Shown here in pieces: positions 8,046 through 14,948 of a DNA stretch of 25,454 nucleotides. Position numbers and translations under genes: made by a program. How positions within the stretch are numbered: position 1 is the first letter of the stretch; the number at the start of each line of letters is the position of its first letter. Source of the DNA: a virus. Below the pieces are notes generated by a model. The model was not told where the DNA came from. It worked only from the letters and a program-made list of their open reading frames with translations, and made no database searches. The stretch spans positions 1 through 25,454 of IMG/VR virus record IMGVR_UViG_3300043464_001613. One strand, written 5' to 3'.

Positions 8046-8443
8046 TATTCTTCGTTTTTTATTTCTTCGTTTAGTAGTGTGTAACCTCTTCCTTTTAATT
8101 TTTTATTTACAGATTCAACCGATTCTCCGAATTTGAATGTTAACCTCTCAAATTCATTTTCAAAATCAAATTTTTCCCATGCCATTGAAACTACCCCATC
8201 TACAGCATCAATAACTCCGAAATAATCGGAGTCTTGAACTAATTCTAATTTTAAATCTGTATTTTTTAATAACCCAACCAAATTCACATATTCTACGTCA
8301 GGTGATTTACTTCTTTGTGTTGCAGATGCTGGTATTTGGAACCAATCTCCCATATCAATTTCAAAGGTCTCACTAAAAATAAATTCATATTGTTTTTGAC
8401 CTTTATAATCTGAACCAATTTCATTGATATAGATTAGATGCAT
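8045..8443 (-). CDS. Hypothetical phage protein, 132 aa
   Basis: I do not recognise this protein. It is acidic and probably alpha/beta, with no signal peptide or membrane segment. Features are a Trp-containing segment DWFQIPASA near residues 33-41 and an acidic C-terminal tail (NEEIKNEE). It is tightly packed in the late operon: its ATG is 2 nt from the stop of 8445-9404 and its stop overlaps the ATG of 7014-8045. Such packing suggests it is made together with these two proteins and may work with them. Confidence 0.6.
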   Translation of the reverse strand: MHLIYINEIGSDYKGQKQYEFIFSETFEIDMGDWFQIPASATQRSKSPDVEYVNLVGLLKNTDLKLELVQDSDYFGVIDAVDGVVSMAWEKFDFENEFERLTFKFGESVESVNKKLKGRGYTLLNEEIKNEE

Positions 8444-8444
8444 T

Positions 8445-9404
8445 TTACTTAAAGTATTTGTGTAAGGTGCTGTTGATACTGTTGTTGATTTCTTTTTTGA
8501 TTTCGTCTAAATCTAACTCTTGAATATCTTCGTCACCTTCTTCTTTAATTGCATATTTTGATAAATCAATTTCATTTGAATCAACTGGTGTGTTAATGAA
8601 CTCATCTAAAGCTGCCATTGAGTCGTACTCAGCAACTTCTTGTTCAGGTTCTACAGCTGGTTCTTCAGATGGAACTTCCGCAGTTGGTTCTTCTCCACCT
8701 ACTTCTTCTTCTCTTTCAAACTTCTTACCAATTTCTTCAATATCTTCATCGTCTAATTTATCTAAATCAACTGCAGAAATAATCATATTCAAAATATATT
8801 TGATATCATCACTTTCCATTTGGTCTTGTAAATCTCTTAATTCTTGACCTAACTTACCTGCAAATTTTTGAGCTTCAGCCATATAAGATGACCTTTTACT
8901 ACCTTGTTCACCATCTACTGATGGAGTTTCCATTCCTGGCTCTTCATCCGGTACTTCTGCAGTTGGTTCTGCTGGTGGAACATCGCCCATTGCATCCGCC
9001 TCAGGTGCTGGTGGCATATCCATAGATGGTTCAGCCATTGGAGCTTCCTGTTGAGGTTTGTTTTGTTTTAAAACATATTTTGTGGCTTCCTGTAATTCTT
9101 CTTGTCCTCTCAATAATTCCATTCTTTTTAAAGCTTCGGCATATGAAGAAAACTTATTTTTATTCTTCATAAACATTCCACCGATATAATCAAGTGAAGA
9201 TTCGTTTAATCCTCTTTTTACATAATAACCGTCTTTTTCTTTAACGATACCATATAAACCACCTGTTGTTGATTCTTTAACCAACTCAGGTTTAGATGAT
9301 GATGAACTTTTATTGTTGTTTTTGTAGTATGTTAATTCAAGGATTCTTTTTAATTTGTCGTCCCCGTTTAATTTTTCACTACCAAGTGGTTTTAAATCTC
9401 CCAT
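8445..9404 (-). CDS. Acidic, Pro/Glu-rich structural-type protein
   Basis: The 319-residue product is unrecognised. The N-terminal ~115 residues are ordered and basic to neutral, with a serine run at about 36-40 and the segment YGIVKEKDGYYVKRGLNE. Two disordered Pro/Glu/Ala-rich linkers (about 120-170 and 235-260) flank a helical segment, and the tail is acidic and helical. It is the first gene of the 9404-5366 block and has the GTATTTATAG element 36 nt upstream of its ATG. Alternating ordered and acidic disordered parts are common in scaffold or internal head proteins, but there is no direct evidence. Confidence 0.6.
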   Translation of the reverse strand: MGDLKPLGSEKLNGDDKLKRILELTYYKNNNKSSSSSKPELVKESTTGGLYGIVKEKDGYYVKRGLNESSLDYIGGMFMKNKNKFSSYAEALKRMELLRGQEELQEATKYVLKQNKPQQEAPMAEPSMDMPPAPEADAMGDVPPAEPTAEVPDEEPGMETPSVDGEQGSKRSSYMAEAQKFAGKLGQELRDLQDQMESDDIKYILNMIISAVDLDKLDDEDIEEIGKKFEREEEVGGEEPTAEVPSEEPAVEPEQEVAEYDSMAALDEFINTPVDSNEIDLSKYAIKEEGDEDIQELDLDEIKKEINNSINSTLHKYFK

Positions 9405-9440
9405 TTTTAATAAATTGTTAAGATATACTTATTCTTATCC

Positions 9441-9448
9441 TATAAATA
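9441..9448 (-). promoter_or_regulatory. TATTTATA element before the 9404-5366 block
   Basis: On the minus strand this is GTATTTATAG, 36 nt from the ATG, leaving room for a short leader. It is the same 9-mer as at the protease, portal and PspC genes. Confidence 0.4.
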
Positions 9449-9477
9449 CATAGATATATAGAAAAAAATAGGTCTAT

Positions 9478-10257
9478 TTATTGTGTTATAGACAATTTCT
9501 TATCTACAATGTCCGTTTTTAGTTTTAAAAGTTTTTGTATATAACCATTTCTACGTAGTAATTTGAAGGTTAAGTTCTCATATGAGTACTCTCCACCGGA
9601 TTCAAGACCACTTTGTCTAAACTCTTTTATTTTCTTTCTTAGTATTTCAATTTGAGGTAAGACGTCTTTTTTACTTCCAAGATTAATCAATTTATCAATC
9701 TTTTTAGCGTACTCCTCACCCTTTTCTAAAATTTTCCTATCGTCAATATTTGGTTTCTTTTGTTTAGGTTCAACTATCCATTCATTATGTAATATTGAAT
9801 ATACACCTGAAGATATATGTTCTTCATTCACGTCTTGGACATATACTTCCACATCAAAACCTTTGATTTTTACATCATGATTGTTGTTCCAAACGTTTTT
9901 CTTTGCATCAAAAAACTCTTTAATTATATTATGTAAGTAAACGGTGTCCTTATTTTTAGAACCATCAAATTCATCAAAATCAATTAAAATATGTAAATCA
10001 ACATCTGAAAATTGTGACCAATTGTAGTTTGCTAATGATCCTGTAAGTACAATATCGTGAATAAAAAATTCAATACCGAAGGTGCCAATAAAATCGTCCG
10101 ATATCTCTAAAAGTTTTTTTCTAATATCATCACGCATTTTATATTCGTTATCTGTTAATTCAAAAATATTATCAGATAAAGTTTCCTTTGATTTAAATGA
10201 CTTAACAATTTTTTTGTCAAGTTCTTTGTCTTCAATTAATTCCTCAAATAAACTCAT
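9478..10257 (-). CDS. Pol-beta-superfamily nucleotidyltransferase
   Basis: The 259-residue protein carries the nucleotidyltransferase signature GS(x)n-DxD: LTGSLANYNWSQFSDVDLHILID at residues 71-93, with Gly73-Ser74 and the metal-binding Asp85 and Asp87. A third acidic residue on a following strand is seen in FDVEVYV (Asp135/Glu137). The C-terminal ~100 residues are helical and basic. Enzymes of this fold transfer a nucleotide to RNA, protein or a small molecule; the substrate cannot be read from the sequence. It overlaps the KTSC gene by one nucleotide at 10257, so the two are co-translated. It could modify a host factor or RNA; a minimal-nucleotidyltransferase-type toxin is less likely because the protein is longer. 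Confidence 0.8.
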   Translation of the reverse strand: MSLFEELIEDKELDKKIVKSFKSKETLSDNIFELTDNEYKMRDDIRKKLLEISDDFIGTFGIEFFIHDIVLTGSLANYNWSQFSDVDLHILIDFDEFDGSKNKDTVYLHNIIKEFFDAKKNVWNNNHDVKIKGFDVEVYVQDVNEEHISSGVYSILHNEWIVEPKQKKPNIDDRKILEKGEEYAKKIDKLINLGSKKDVLPQIEILRKKIKEFRQSGLESGGEYSYENLTFKLLRRNGYIQKLLKLKTDIVDKKLSITQ

Positions 10258-10499
10258 TATAATTTTTGGTACTTATGTGCTTTTCCGATATTCTCGTTAA
10301 AGAACTTCCCCTGAGACTCAGCCATTCTAAATTTAGTGAACTTAGCCCAAGGTACTTTATTGTATACATAAATACTTCCGTTATTGAAAGTAACGGTTAA
10401 ATCCTCCGTTTCAGTATTATACGAAGCATTTTTAAGATTTGATGATTGAATGGTAATCTCTATAATCTTACCTTCAATTTTTTCTGATATTATACCCAT
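10257..10499 (-). CDS. KTSC-domain protein A
   Basis: The 80-residue product is essentially one KTSC domain (named for its occurrence at the C-terminus of some lysyl-tRNA synthetases): SSNLKNASYNTETEDLTVTF, GSIYVY.KVP, then SQGKFFNENI near the C-terminus. The domain's role is unknown; small stand-alone versions are frequent in phages and bacteria. It is a close paralogue of the next gene upstream. It overlaps the nucleotidyltransferase start by one nucleotide, and its own ATG follows a terminator. Confidence 0.85.
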   Translation of the reverse strand: MGIISEKIEGKIIEITIQSSNLKNASYNTETEDLTVTFNNGSIYVYNKVPWAKFTKFRMAESQGKFFNENIGKAHKYQKL

Positions 10500-10533
10500 A
10501 ATGTATGTTTTATAAATTATAGTTAATAAATAT

Positions 10534-10564
10534 CAAAAAATAAACCCCTCATTTAGAGGGGTTT
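10534..10564 (-). terminator. Terminator between the two KTSC genes
   Basis: In minus-strand sense AAACCCCTC-TAAAT-GAGGGGTTT is followed by TATTTTTT. The 9-bp stem lies 7 nt after the stop of the first KTSC gene and separates the paralogues into two transcripts. Confidence 0.85.
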
Positions 10565-10570
10565 AACTAC

Positions 10571-10822
10571 TTAAATACTTTTTACCTTTTTATAGGTGAA
10601 GTTCTTTGAAATATTTTCATTGAAGAACTTTCCTTGTGATTTCGCTAATCTAAACTTAGTGAAAGTTGTTGATGGAACTTGTTTGTACTCATAAGCCGTT
10701 CCGCTGTTAAACAAAACTCTTAAATTTTCATTTAGCGTATCATAAGACGCAGACTTAAGACTGGTTGATTTAATTGATGTGTAAATCATTTTACCAGAGA
10801 TTTTTTCATTTTTTACTGACAT
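10571..10822 (-). CDS. KTSC-domain protein B
   Basis: The 83-residue product is a second single KTSC domain: STSLKSASYDTLNENLRVLF, GTAYEYKQVPS, FRLAKSQGKFFNENI. It matches the downstream copy along its length and clearly arose by tandem duplication. A near-match of the late element (AATTTATA) ends 4 nt before its ATG, as for bS21 and portal. A terminator directly follows. Function is unknown. Confidence 0.85.
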   Translation of the reverse strand: MSVKNEKISGKMIYTSIKSTSLKSASYDTLNENLRVLFNSGTAYEYKQVPSTTFTKFRLAKSQGKFFNENISKNFTYKKVKSI

Positions 10823-10889
10823 GGTGTATAAATTTTATATTGTAATTTACACAAAATAATTCGTAAAAAAAAATTTTAATAGACTTTTT

Positions 10890-11246
10890 TTAGTTCAGTG
10901 AAATAAGTCTTTCCAAACTCTTTTTCTTATCAATTGGTAATGTGAGTGTTAGGATACCATTTTCAACTTTACCCAAAATATCTTTTTCTTTTACATCGTC
11001 AGGTATTGAATAGCTCTTTATGAAACTACCAACAAAATGATTACGATTGTCCGAATCAGACTTTTCGTAGGTGATTTTCAAAACACCTTCTTTAGTCATA
11101 ATTTTCAAATCATCTTTTGTTAGGCCAGGAACACTCAATGAAATTAAGTACTCTGTTTCAGTTTTTTCAATGTTAGTTTCAGGAGTTGATAAAAATCCCT
11201 TAGTATCAAATCCTCTGTAAAACGGGTCTTTAAATAATGTAATCAT
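10890..11246 (-). CDS. Small heat-shock protein, Hsp20/alpha-crystallin family
   Basis: Small heat-shock proteins are ATP-independent holdases that keep unfolding proteins soluble. I choose the start at 11246 (MITLFKDPFYRGFD, 118 residues). A longer reading from 11288 adds 14 basic residues but begins at the likely transcription start. The alpha-crystallin domain is visible: ETEYLISLSVPGLTKDDLKI, the 'GVLKITYEK' strand, IPDDVKEKDI and the closing NGILTLTLP motif. Only a short tail follows, and the usual I-x-I/V C-terminal motif is not obvious. The gene is divergent from the ClpC-like unfoldase, so two chaperone-type genes share one control region. Hsp20 genes are common in T4-like marine phages. 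Confidence 0.92.
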   Translation of the reverse strand: MITLFKDPFYRGFDTKGFLSTPETNIEKTETEYLISLSVPGLTKDDLKIMTKEGVLKITYEKSDSDNRNHFVGSFIKSYSIPDDVKEKDILGKVENGILTLTLPIDKKKSLERLISLN

Positions 11247-11285
11247 AATATATAATTTTTTATTTCTTATAATCAAAATTTTTAC

Positions 11286-11293
11286 CAAACATA
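11286..11293 (-). promoter_or_regulatory. Possible host-type -7 box for hsp20
   Basis: On the minus strand TATGTTTG fits the Bacteroidota -7 consensus TAnnTTTG, 40 nt before the chosen hsp20 ATG. The expected TTTG box 19-20 bp upstream is not evident, so this is a half-site only. Confidence 0.35.
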
Positions 11294-11347
11294 TTTTTTA
11301 GACAAAATGTCCTATTAATTAAAAGTATTTTGACACTTTGACATAGA

Positions 11348-11379
11348 TTTGTTTTTTAGTATTATTTGTGTTATGTTTG
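11348..11379 (+). promoter_or_regulatory. Bacteroidota-type promoter for the clpC-like operon
   Basis: TTTG (11348-11351), a 20-bp spacer and TATGTTTG (11372-11379) match the Bacteroidota primary-sigma consensus (TTTG near -33, TAnnTTTG near -7). Transcription would start roughly 15-20 nt before the ATG at 11404. This points to expression by unmodified host RNA polymerase. Confidence 0.7.
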
Positions 11380-11403
11380 TATAGTAAACTAAACTTATAG
11401 CAT

Positions 11404-13434
11404 ATGTCAGTAGATTTTTTTGAAGATGGACCAACCACAAATCCTAAAAAAGGACGTAAAGGTTCTACAACCCCTATCTTAGATAACTTTTCTCGTGATT
11501 TAATTAAGATGGCGGAAGAGGGTAAAATTGACCCTGTAGTTGGTAGGGATAATGAAGTAAAAAGAATTGCACAAATTCTTTCTCGTAAAAAGAAAAACAA
11601 TGCGGTTATCGTTGGAGAATCGGGTGTCGGCAAATCCGCACTTGTTGAAAAACTCGCATTAATGATTTACAAAGGAGATTGTCCACCAAATTTATTGGAC
11701 AAAAGATTGGTTGCTCTTGATTTAACTTCCTTAGTTGCCGGTACAAAATATCGTGGTCAATTTGAAGAGAGGATAAAAGCAATTATTAATGAATTACAAG
11801 AATCCCCGAATGTAATTGTCTTTATTGATGAATTACATACAATGGTTGGGGCAGGTAATGCGAGTGGTGCGATGGATGCAGCTAACATTCTTAAACCAGC
11901 TTTGGCTCGTGGTGAAATGCAATGTATTGGTGCAACAACATTTGATGAATTTAAAAAACATATTGAAAAGGATTCCGCATTGGTTAGACGTTTTCAAAAA
12001 GTTATTTTAAAAGAACCGACTATTGACGAAACAATTGAGATTCTAAAAAACTTACGTGATTCTTATCAAGGATTTCATAAAGTAGAATATGAAGAAGGCG
12101 TTTTGGAAACAATTGTAAAACTTTCACATCGTTATATTACGGACAGACAATTTCCTGATAAGGCAATTGATGTATTAGACGAATTAGGTTCTGAAAAAAG
12201 AGTTTCATCTAAAGTTCCTGAAATTATTGAGAAATTAAAAAAGGAAATTGATTCTGTAAGAGATAAGAAAGTACAAGTAGTAAAAAGTCAAAATTATGAA
12301 CAAGCGGCCAAACTAAGAGATGAAGAGAAAAAAATTGTAACTAAATTAGAAGAAGAAAAGATTAAGTGGTCTAACAAACAAAAAAACAATAAAATACCAA
12401 TCACAATTGATGACGTATATGAAATTGTTTCTGAAATGACCGGAGTACCTATTACAAAATTAGATACGAAAGAAACTCAAAAACTTTTAAACATTGAGGA
12501 AACACTTTCATCTAAAGTTATTGGACAAGATGAGGCGATTGCAACAATATCAAAATCAATTAGAAGAAATCGTGTTGGTATCAAGGAAGCAAATAAACCA
12601 ATCGGTTCATTTATCTTCATTGGTTCAACTGGTGTGGGTAAAACATTTTTAGCCAAATCAATTGCTGAAATTTTATTCGGAGACCCAAATAAAATCATCC
12701 GTGTTGACATGAGTGAGTATATGGAAAAACATAATGTATCAAAATTGATTGGTTCACCACCAGGATATGTTGGTTATGATGAAGGTGGTCAGTTAACTGA
12801 AAAAGTTAAGAACAATCCATTTTCTGTAATCTTGTTTGATGAAATTGAAAAGGCTCATAGAGATGTCTTTAATATTCTTTTACAAATTTTAGATGAAGGA
12901 CATTTGACCGATTCCTTCGGTAGAAAAATTAATTTCACTAACACGATTGTTATAATGACTTCTAATGTGGGAGCTAAAAGAGTTTCTGAATTGGGAGGTG
13001 GAGTTGGATTCTCAACGACATCAAGTGAAAATCAAAAAGTTGAGGTTAGGAAAACTATGATACAAAAGGCCTTAAAACAACAATTTAATCCTGAGTTTTT
13101 AAATCGTATTGATGATGTTATTTTATTCAATTCATTAAACGAAGAAACGTTGAAAAAAATAATTAATCTTGAAATGGTTAGATTAAATAATAGATTGAAA
13201 GATAAAGGATATAAAATCACCTTTGATAAAACTGTAATCAATAGAATTTACGAATTGAACAAACAAGAAGAATACGGTGCTCGTCCTTTAAAAAGAATCA
13301 TACAAAATTTATGTGAAGATTTTTTAAGTGAGGAGATTTTAAAGGGTAACATAATTGAAGATGAGTCTGTTACAATAAAATATAAGAATGATGTCTTATC
13401 AATAAATAAATCAGCTAAAAAAGTCATTGAATAA
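11404..13434 (+). CDS. ClpC-like AAA+ unfoldase lacking the N-domain
   Basis: Hsp100 proteins thread substrates, feeding ClpP if they carry the docking loop. The 676-residue protein has two AAA+ modules: first Walker A GESGVGKS (71-78) and Walker B VIVFIDE (about 137-143); second Walker A GSTGVGKT (407-414) and Walker B VILFDE (475-480). A UVR-like middle segment (QNYEQAAKLRDEE, 297-309) marks it as ClpC rather than ClpB or ClpA. The ClpP-docking tripeptide is present as VGF (534-536). Compared with cellular ClpC (about 810-850 aa), the double Clp-N repeat domain that receives adaptors is missing, but the linker (VDFFEDG...TTPILDNFSRDL) is kept. It overlaps the next gene by one nucleotide (TAATG). 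Confidence 0.93.
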   Translation: MSVDFFEDGPTTNPKKGRKGSTTPILDNFSRDLIKMAEEGKIDPVVGRDNEVKRIAQILSRKKKNNAVIVGESGVGKSALVEKLALMIYKGDCPPNLLDKRLVALDLTSLVAGTKYRGQFEERIKAIINELQESPNVIVFIDELHTMVGAGNASGAMDAANILKPALARGEMQCIGATTFDEFKKHIEKDSALVRRFQKVILKEPTIDETIEILKNLRDSYQGFHKVEYEEGVLETIVKLSHRYITDRQFPDKAIDVLDELGSEKRVSSKVPEIIEKLKKEIDSVRDKKVQVVKSQNYEQAAKLRDEEKKIVTKLEEEKIKWSNKQKNNKIPITIDDVYEIVSEMTGVPITKLDTKETQKLLNIEETLSSKVIGQDEAIATISKSIRRNRVGIKEANKPIGSFIFIGSTGVGKTFLAKSIAEILFGDPNKIIRVDMSEYMEKHNVSKLIGSPPGYVGYDEGGQLTEKVKNNPFSVILFDEIEKAHRDVFNILLQILDEGHLTDSFGRKINFTNTIVIMTSNVGAKRVSELGGGVGFSTTSSENQKVEVRKTMIQKALKQQFNPEFLNRIDDVILFNSLNEETLKKIINLEMVRLNNRLKDKGYKITFDKTVINRIYELNKQEEYGARPLKRIIQNLCEDFLSEEILKGNIIEDESVTIKYKNDVLSINKSAKKVIE

Positions 13435-14072
13435 TGAAAAAAAAATTATGGATTTTTGGTGACTCTTTTTCGGTTCCATTTAAAAAAGTTGCAGATGTTC
13501 ATCCATATATCCCATATAAAGGATATCTCCCAAAAATACATTCAGATATTATCTCGGAAAAGTTAGATATGGAGATAATGGATATGTCACATGGTGGATC
13601 ATCAAACTATGATATTTTTCATACCTATGTAAAGTGTATGCGTGAAATTAATGAAGATGACGTGGTAATTTTTGGTTGGACTCAAATAATAAGATTTAGA
13701 ATTGCATCTAAACGTAATGATTTCTATGATGTAATTATTGCTGTTGTTGAACATATGAAAGATTTGATTGATATACCTAGTAAATCTTTATGGGATATCA
13801 CGGTAAATCGTTCTAACAATTCAATATATTATGATGAACTTTGTGATTTTATAAAAATTATAAAACAATCAAATCCAAAATGTAAAATTCTACATTGGAC
13901 ATGGGTTGAACCAATTTTTAAAGACAATTTTGAAAATAACTTTTATAATTTACTTATTCCTTTTAAGAAATATAAAATGATAAAGGAAGAAACAAATAAT
14001 AATGTTGATGATTTCCATTATGGGGAACATGCACATGCTGAGTTGGCTGAAGATTTATTAAAATTTTTGTAA
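13434..14072 (+). CDS. SGNH/GDSL-family hydrolase
   Basis: The 212-residue protein shows block I FGDSFS with nucleophile Ser11, a block II/III-like GGSSNYD, and C-terminal block V with Asp192 and His195 (DDFHYGEH). This family removes acyl groups from lipids, polysaccharides or other carbohydrates. No signal peptide is seen, so it acts in the cytoplasm, in the virion, or after lysis. It is translationally coupled to the ClpC-like gene, which gives no clear clue to its substrate. A second SGNH-like gene lies at 16085-16906. Similar intracellular SGNH proteins occur in many environmental phages without known targets. Confidence 0.78.
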   Translation: MKKKLWIFGDSFSVPFKKVADVHPYIPYKGYLPKIHSDIISEKLDMEIMDMSHGGSSNYDIFHTYVKCMREINEDDVVIFGWTQIIRFRIASKRNDFYDVIIAVVEHMKDLIDIPSKSLWDITVNRSNNSIYYDELCDFIKIIKQSNPKCKILHWTWVEPIFKDNFENNFYNLLIPFKKYKMIKEETNNNVDDFHYGEHAHAELAEDLLKFL

Positions 14073-14100
14073 ATACTTTATTTTTTTTAAAAATTATATA

Positions 14101-14147
14101 TTCGTTTTTTTCATAAGTAAGTAGGGTTGAACCTACCGAAAGACCTT
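14101..14147 (+). ncRNA. Possible structured RNA leader before terminator
   Basis: Between the SGNH stop and the next promoter lies GTAGG-GTTGAA-CCTAC (14121-14136), a small hairpin, then a purine-rich linker and a strong terminator. It may be only the 3' UTR of the operon or a small processed RNA. I could not match it to a known riboswitch or ribozyme. Confidence 0.25.
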
Positions 14148-14177
14148 AAACCCCGACAACTCGTTGGGGTTTTTTAT
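14148..14177 (+). terminator. Terminator of the clpC-like/SGNH operon
   Basis: AAACCCCGAC-AACTC-GTTGGGGTTT forms a 10-bp stem with one G-T wobble, followed by a T-tract. It ends the transcript begun at the 11348-11379 promoter. Confidence 0.85.
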
Positions 14178-14183
14178 TAGAAT

Positions 14184-14214
14184 TTTGTTTTCTGACTTAT
14201 TTTTCATATATTTA
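14184..14214 (+). promoter_or_regulatory. Bacteroidota-type promoter of the small lipoprotein
   Basis: TTTG (14184-14187), exactly 19 bp, then TATATTTA (14207-14214), one base from the TAnnTTTG consensus. The box ends 6 nt before the lipoprotein ATG, so the mRNA would be leaderless or nearly so. Confidence 0.6.
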
Positions 14215-14220
14215 CTTTAT

Positions 14221-14451
14221 ATGAAAAAATATACATTTATTTTAGCTTTTGGTGCTATGTTAGCATTGACAGCATGTGGTTCAGGGTCAACCGCAACAGA
14301 AACAACTGACTCAACGGTATCTACAGTTGATACAACAGTAGTACCAGTATCAGACTCAACATCAGTACCCGTACAAGGTGGTGCAGGTGGGGGTGTGGTA
14401 GATGAAAATGGTAAGAGTGATTCACATTCTGCTGTTGAAGAAATTAAATAA
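14221..14451 (+). CDS. Small secreted lipoprotein, Thr/Ser-rich
   Basis: The 76-residue precursor starts MKKYTFILAFGAMLALTAC: a classic lipoprotein signal with lipobox LTAC and the acylated Cys at position 19. The mature part is low in complexity, rich in Thr, Ser, Val and Asp, then a Gly-rich stretch and an acidic tail (SAVEEIK). No domain is recognised. The start at 14221 is chosen because the preceding reading frame runs back into a terminator and lacks an ATG. It forms its own transcription unit, with a host-type promoter and a terminator. A role at the host envelope, such as blocking superinfection, is possible but unsupported by sequence. Confidence 0.75.
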   Translation: MKKYTFILAFGAMLALTACGSGSTATETTDSTVSTVDTTVVPVSDSTSVPVQGGAGGGVVDENGKSDSHSAVEEIK

Positions 14452-14458
14452 GAAATTT

Positions 14459-14489
14459 GGGGTTGGAAAATCTCTAACCCCTATTTTTT
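14459..14489 (+). terminator. Terminator after the small lipoprotein
   Basis: GGGGTT and AACCCC form a 6-bp stem with an 11-nt loop, followed by TATTTTTT, 7 nt after the stop codon. Confidence 0.75.
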
Positions 14490-14506
14490 AACTTTAAATC
14501 TCTCCT

Positions 14507-14935
14507 ATGGATAATGTAAACGAAACACAAGGCGAATTAATATTATTACGAGGTTTACCTGGTTCAGGTAAATCAACATTAGCAAAAATTATCTTACAAC
14601 TTAGAAGTACGGACGAACCTGAAGTTTTATCTGCTGATGATTTTTTTGAAGATAAAGAAGGTGATTACAATTTTGATGTGACTAAATTAAAAGAGGCACA
14701 TAACTACTGTCAGTTTAGGTGTTCTGAAAGAATGAGACAACAAAAGGCTAGAATTGTTGTTGCAAACACTTTTACTCAAGAATGGGAAATGGATGAATAT
14801 TTTAAAATGGCTGAAAGATACAATTACAGAGTTCATACAGTAATTGTTGAAAATAGACACGGGAATGAAAATGTCCACGGAGTACCCGAAGATAAACTTC
14901 AACAAATGAAGGATAGGTTTCAAATCAAATTATAA
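14507..14935 (+). CDS. P-loop kinase, polynucleotide-kinase-like
   Basis: The 142-residue protein is an AAA_33/zeta-type P-loop kinase: Walker A GLPGSGKST (16-24), the acceptor-side acidic pair in SADDFF (Asp44, Asp45), and VVANTFT with Asn87 on a later strand. T4 polynucleotide kinase has the same kinase fold in its N-terminal half, but its C-terminal 3'-phosphatase domain is absent here. The RNA ligase starts 13 nt downstream, and a cREC protein follows two genes later, which suggests 5'-OH RNA phosphorylation before ligation. Other small kinases of this fold act on other substrates, so the RNA role rests on context. Confidence 0.78.
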   Translation: MDNVNETQGELILLRGLPGSGKSTLAKIILQLRSTDEPEVLSADDFFEDKEGDYNFDVTKLKEAHNYCQFRCSERMRQQKARIVVANTFTQEWEMDEYFKMAERYNYRVHTVIVENRHGNENVHGVPEDKLQQMKDRFQIKL

Positions 14936-14948
14936 GTGAGTCAATTTA

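Noticed and set aside
11247-11288. Longer hsp20 start (MVKILIIRNKK...) at 11288
   Set aside because: It overlaps the presumed -7 box and transcription start, and adds basic residues absent from the family; 11246 fits better.
11319-11633. Minus-strand open frame opposite the clpC-like start
   Set aside because: Antisense shadow of conserved ClpC sequence and of the promoter region.
14121-14177. Known riboswitch (for example preQ1) or self-cleaving ribozyme
   Set aside because: The conserved cores of these classes are not present; only a small hairpin and a terminator can be supported.
14164-14220. Extended lipoprotein start upstream of 14221
   Set aside because: It would begin at TTG inside a terminator and spoil the signal peptide; the ATG at 14221 gives a textbook lipoprotein signal.
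14507-14935. Zeta-type toxin of a toxin-antitoxin pair
   Set aside because: The P-loop kinase fold is compatible, but there is no antitoxin gene nearby and the RNA ligase and cREC context favours RNA-end repair.
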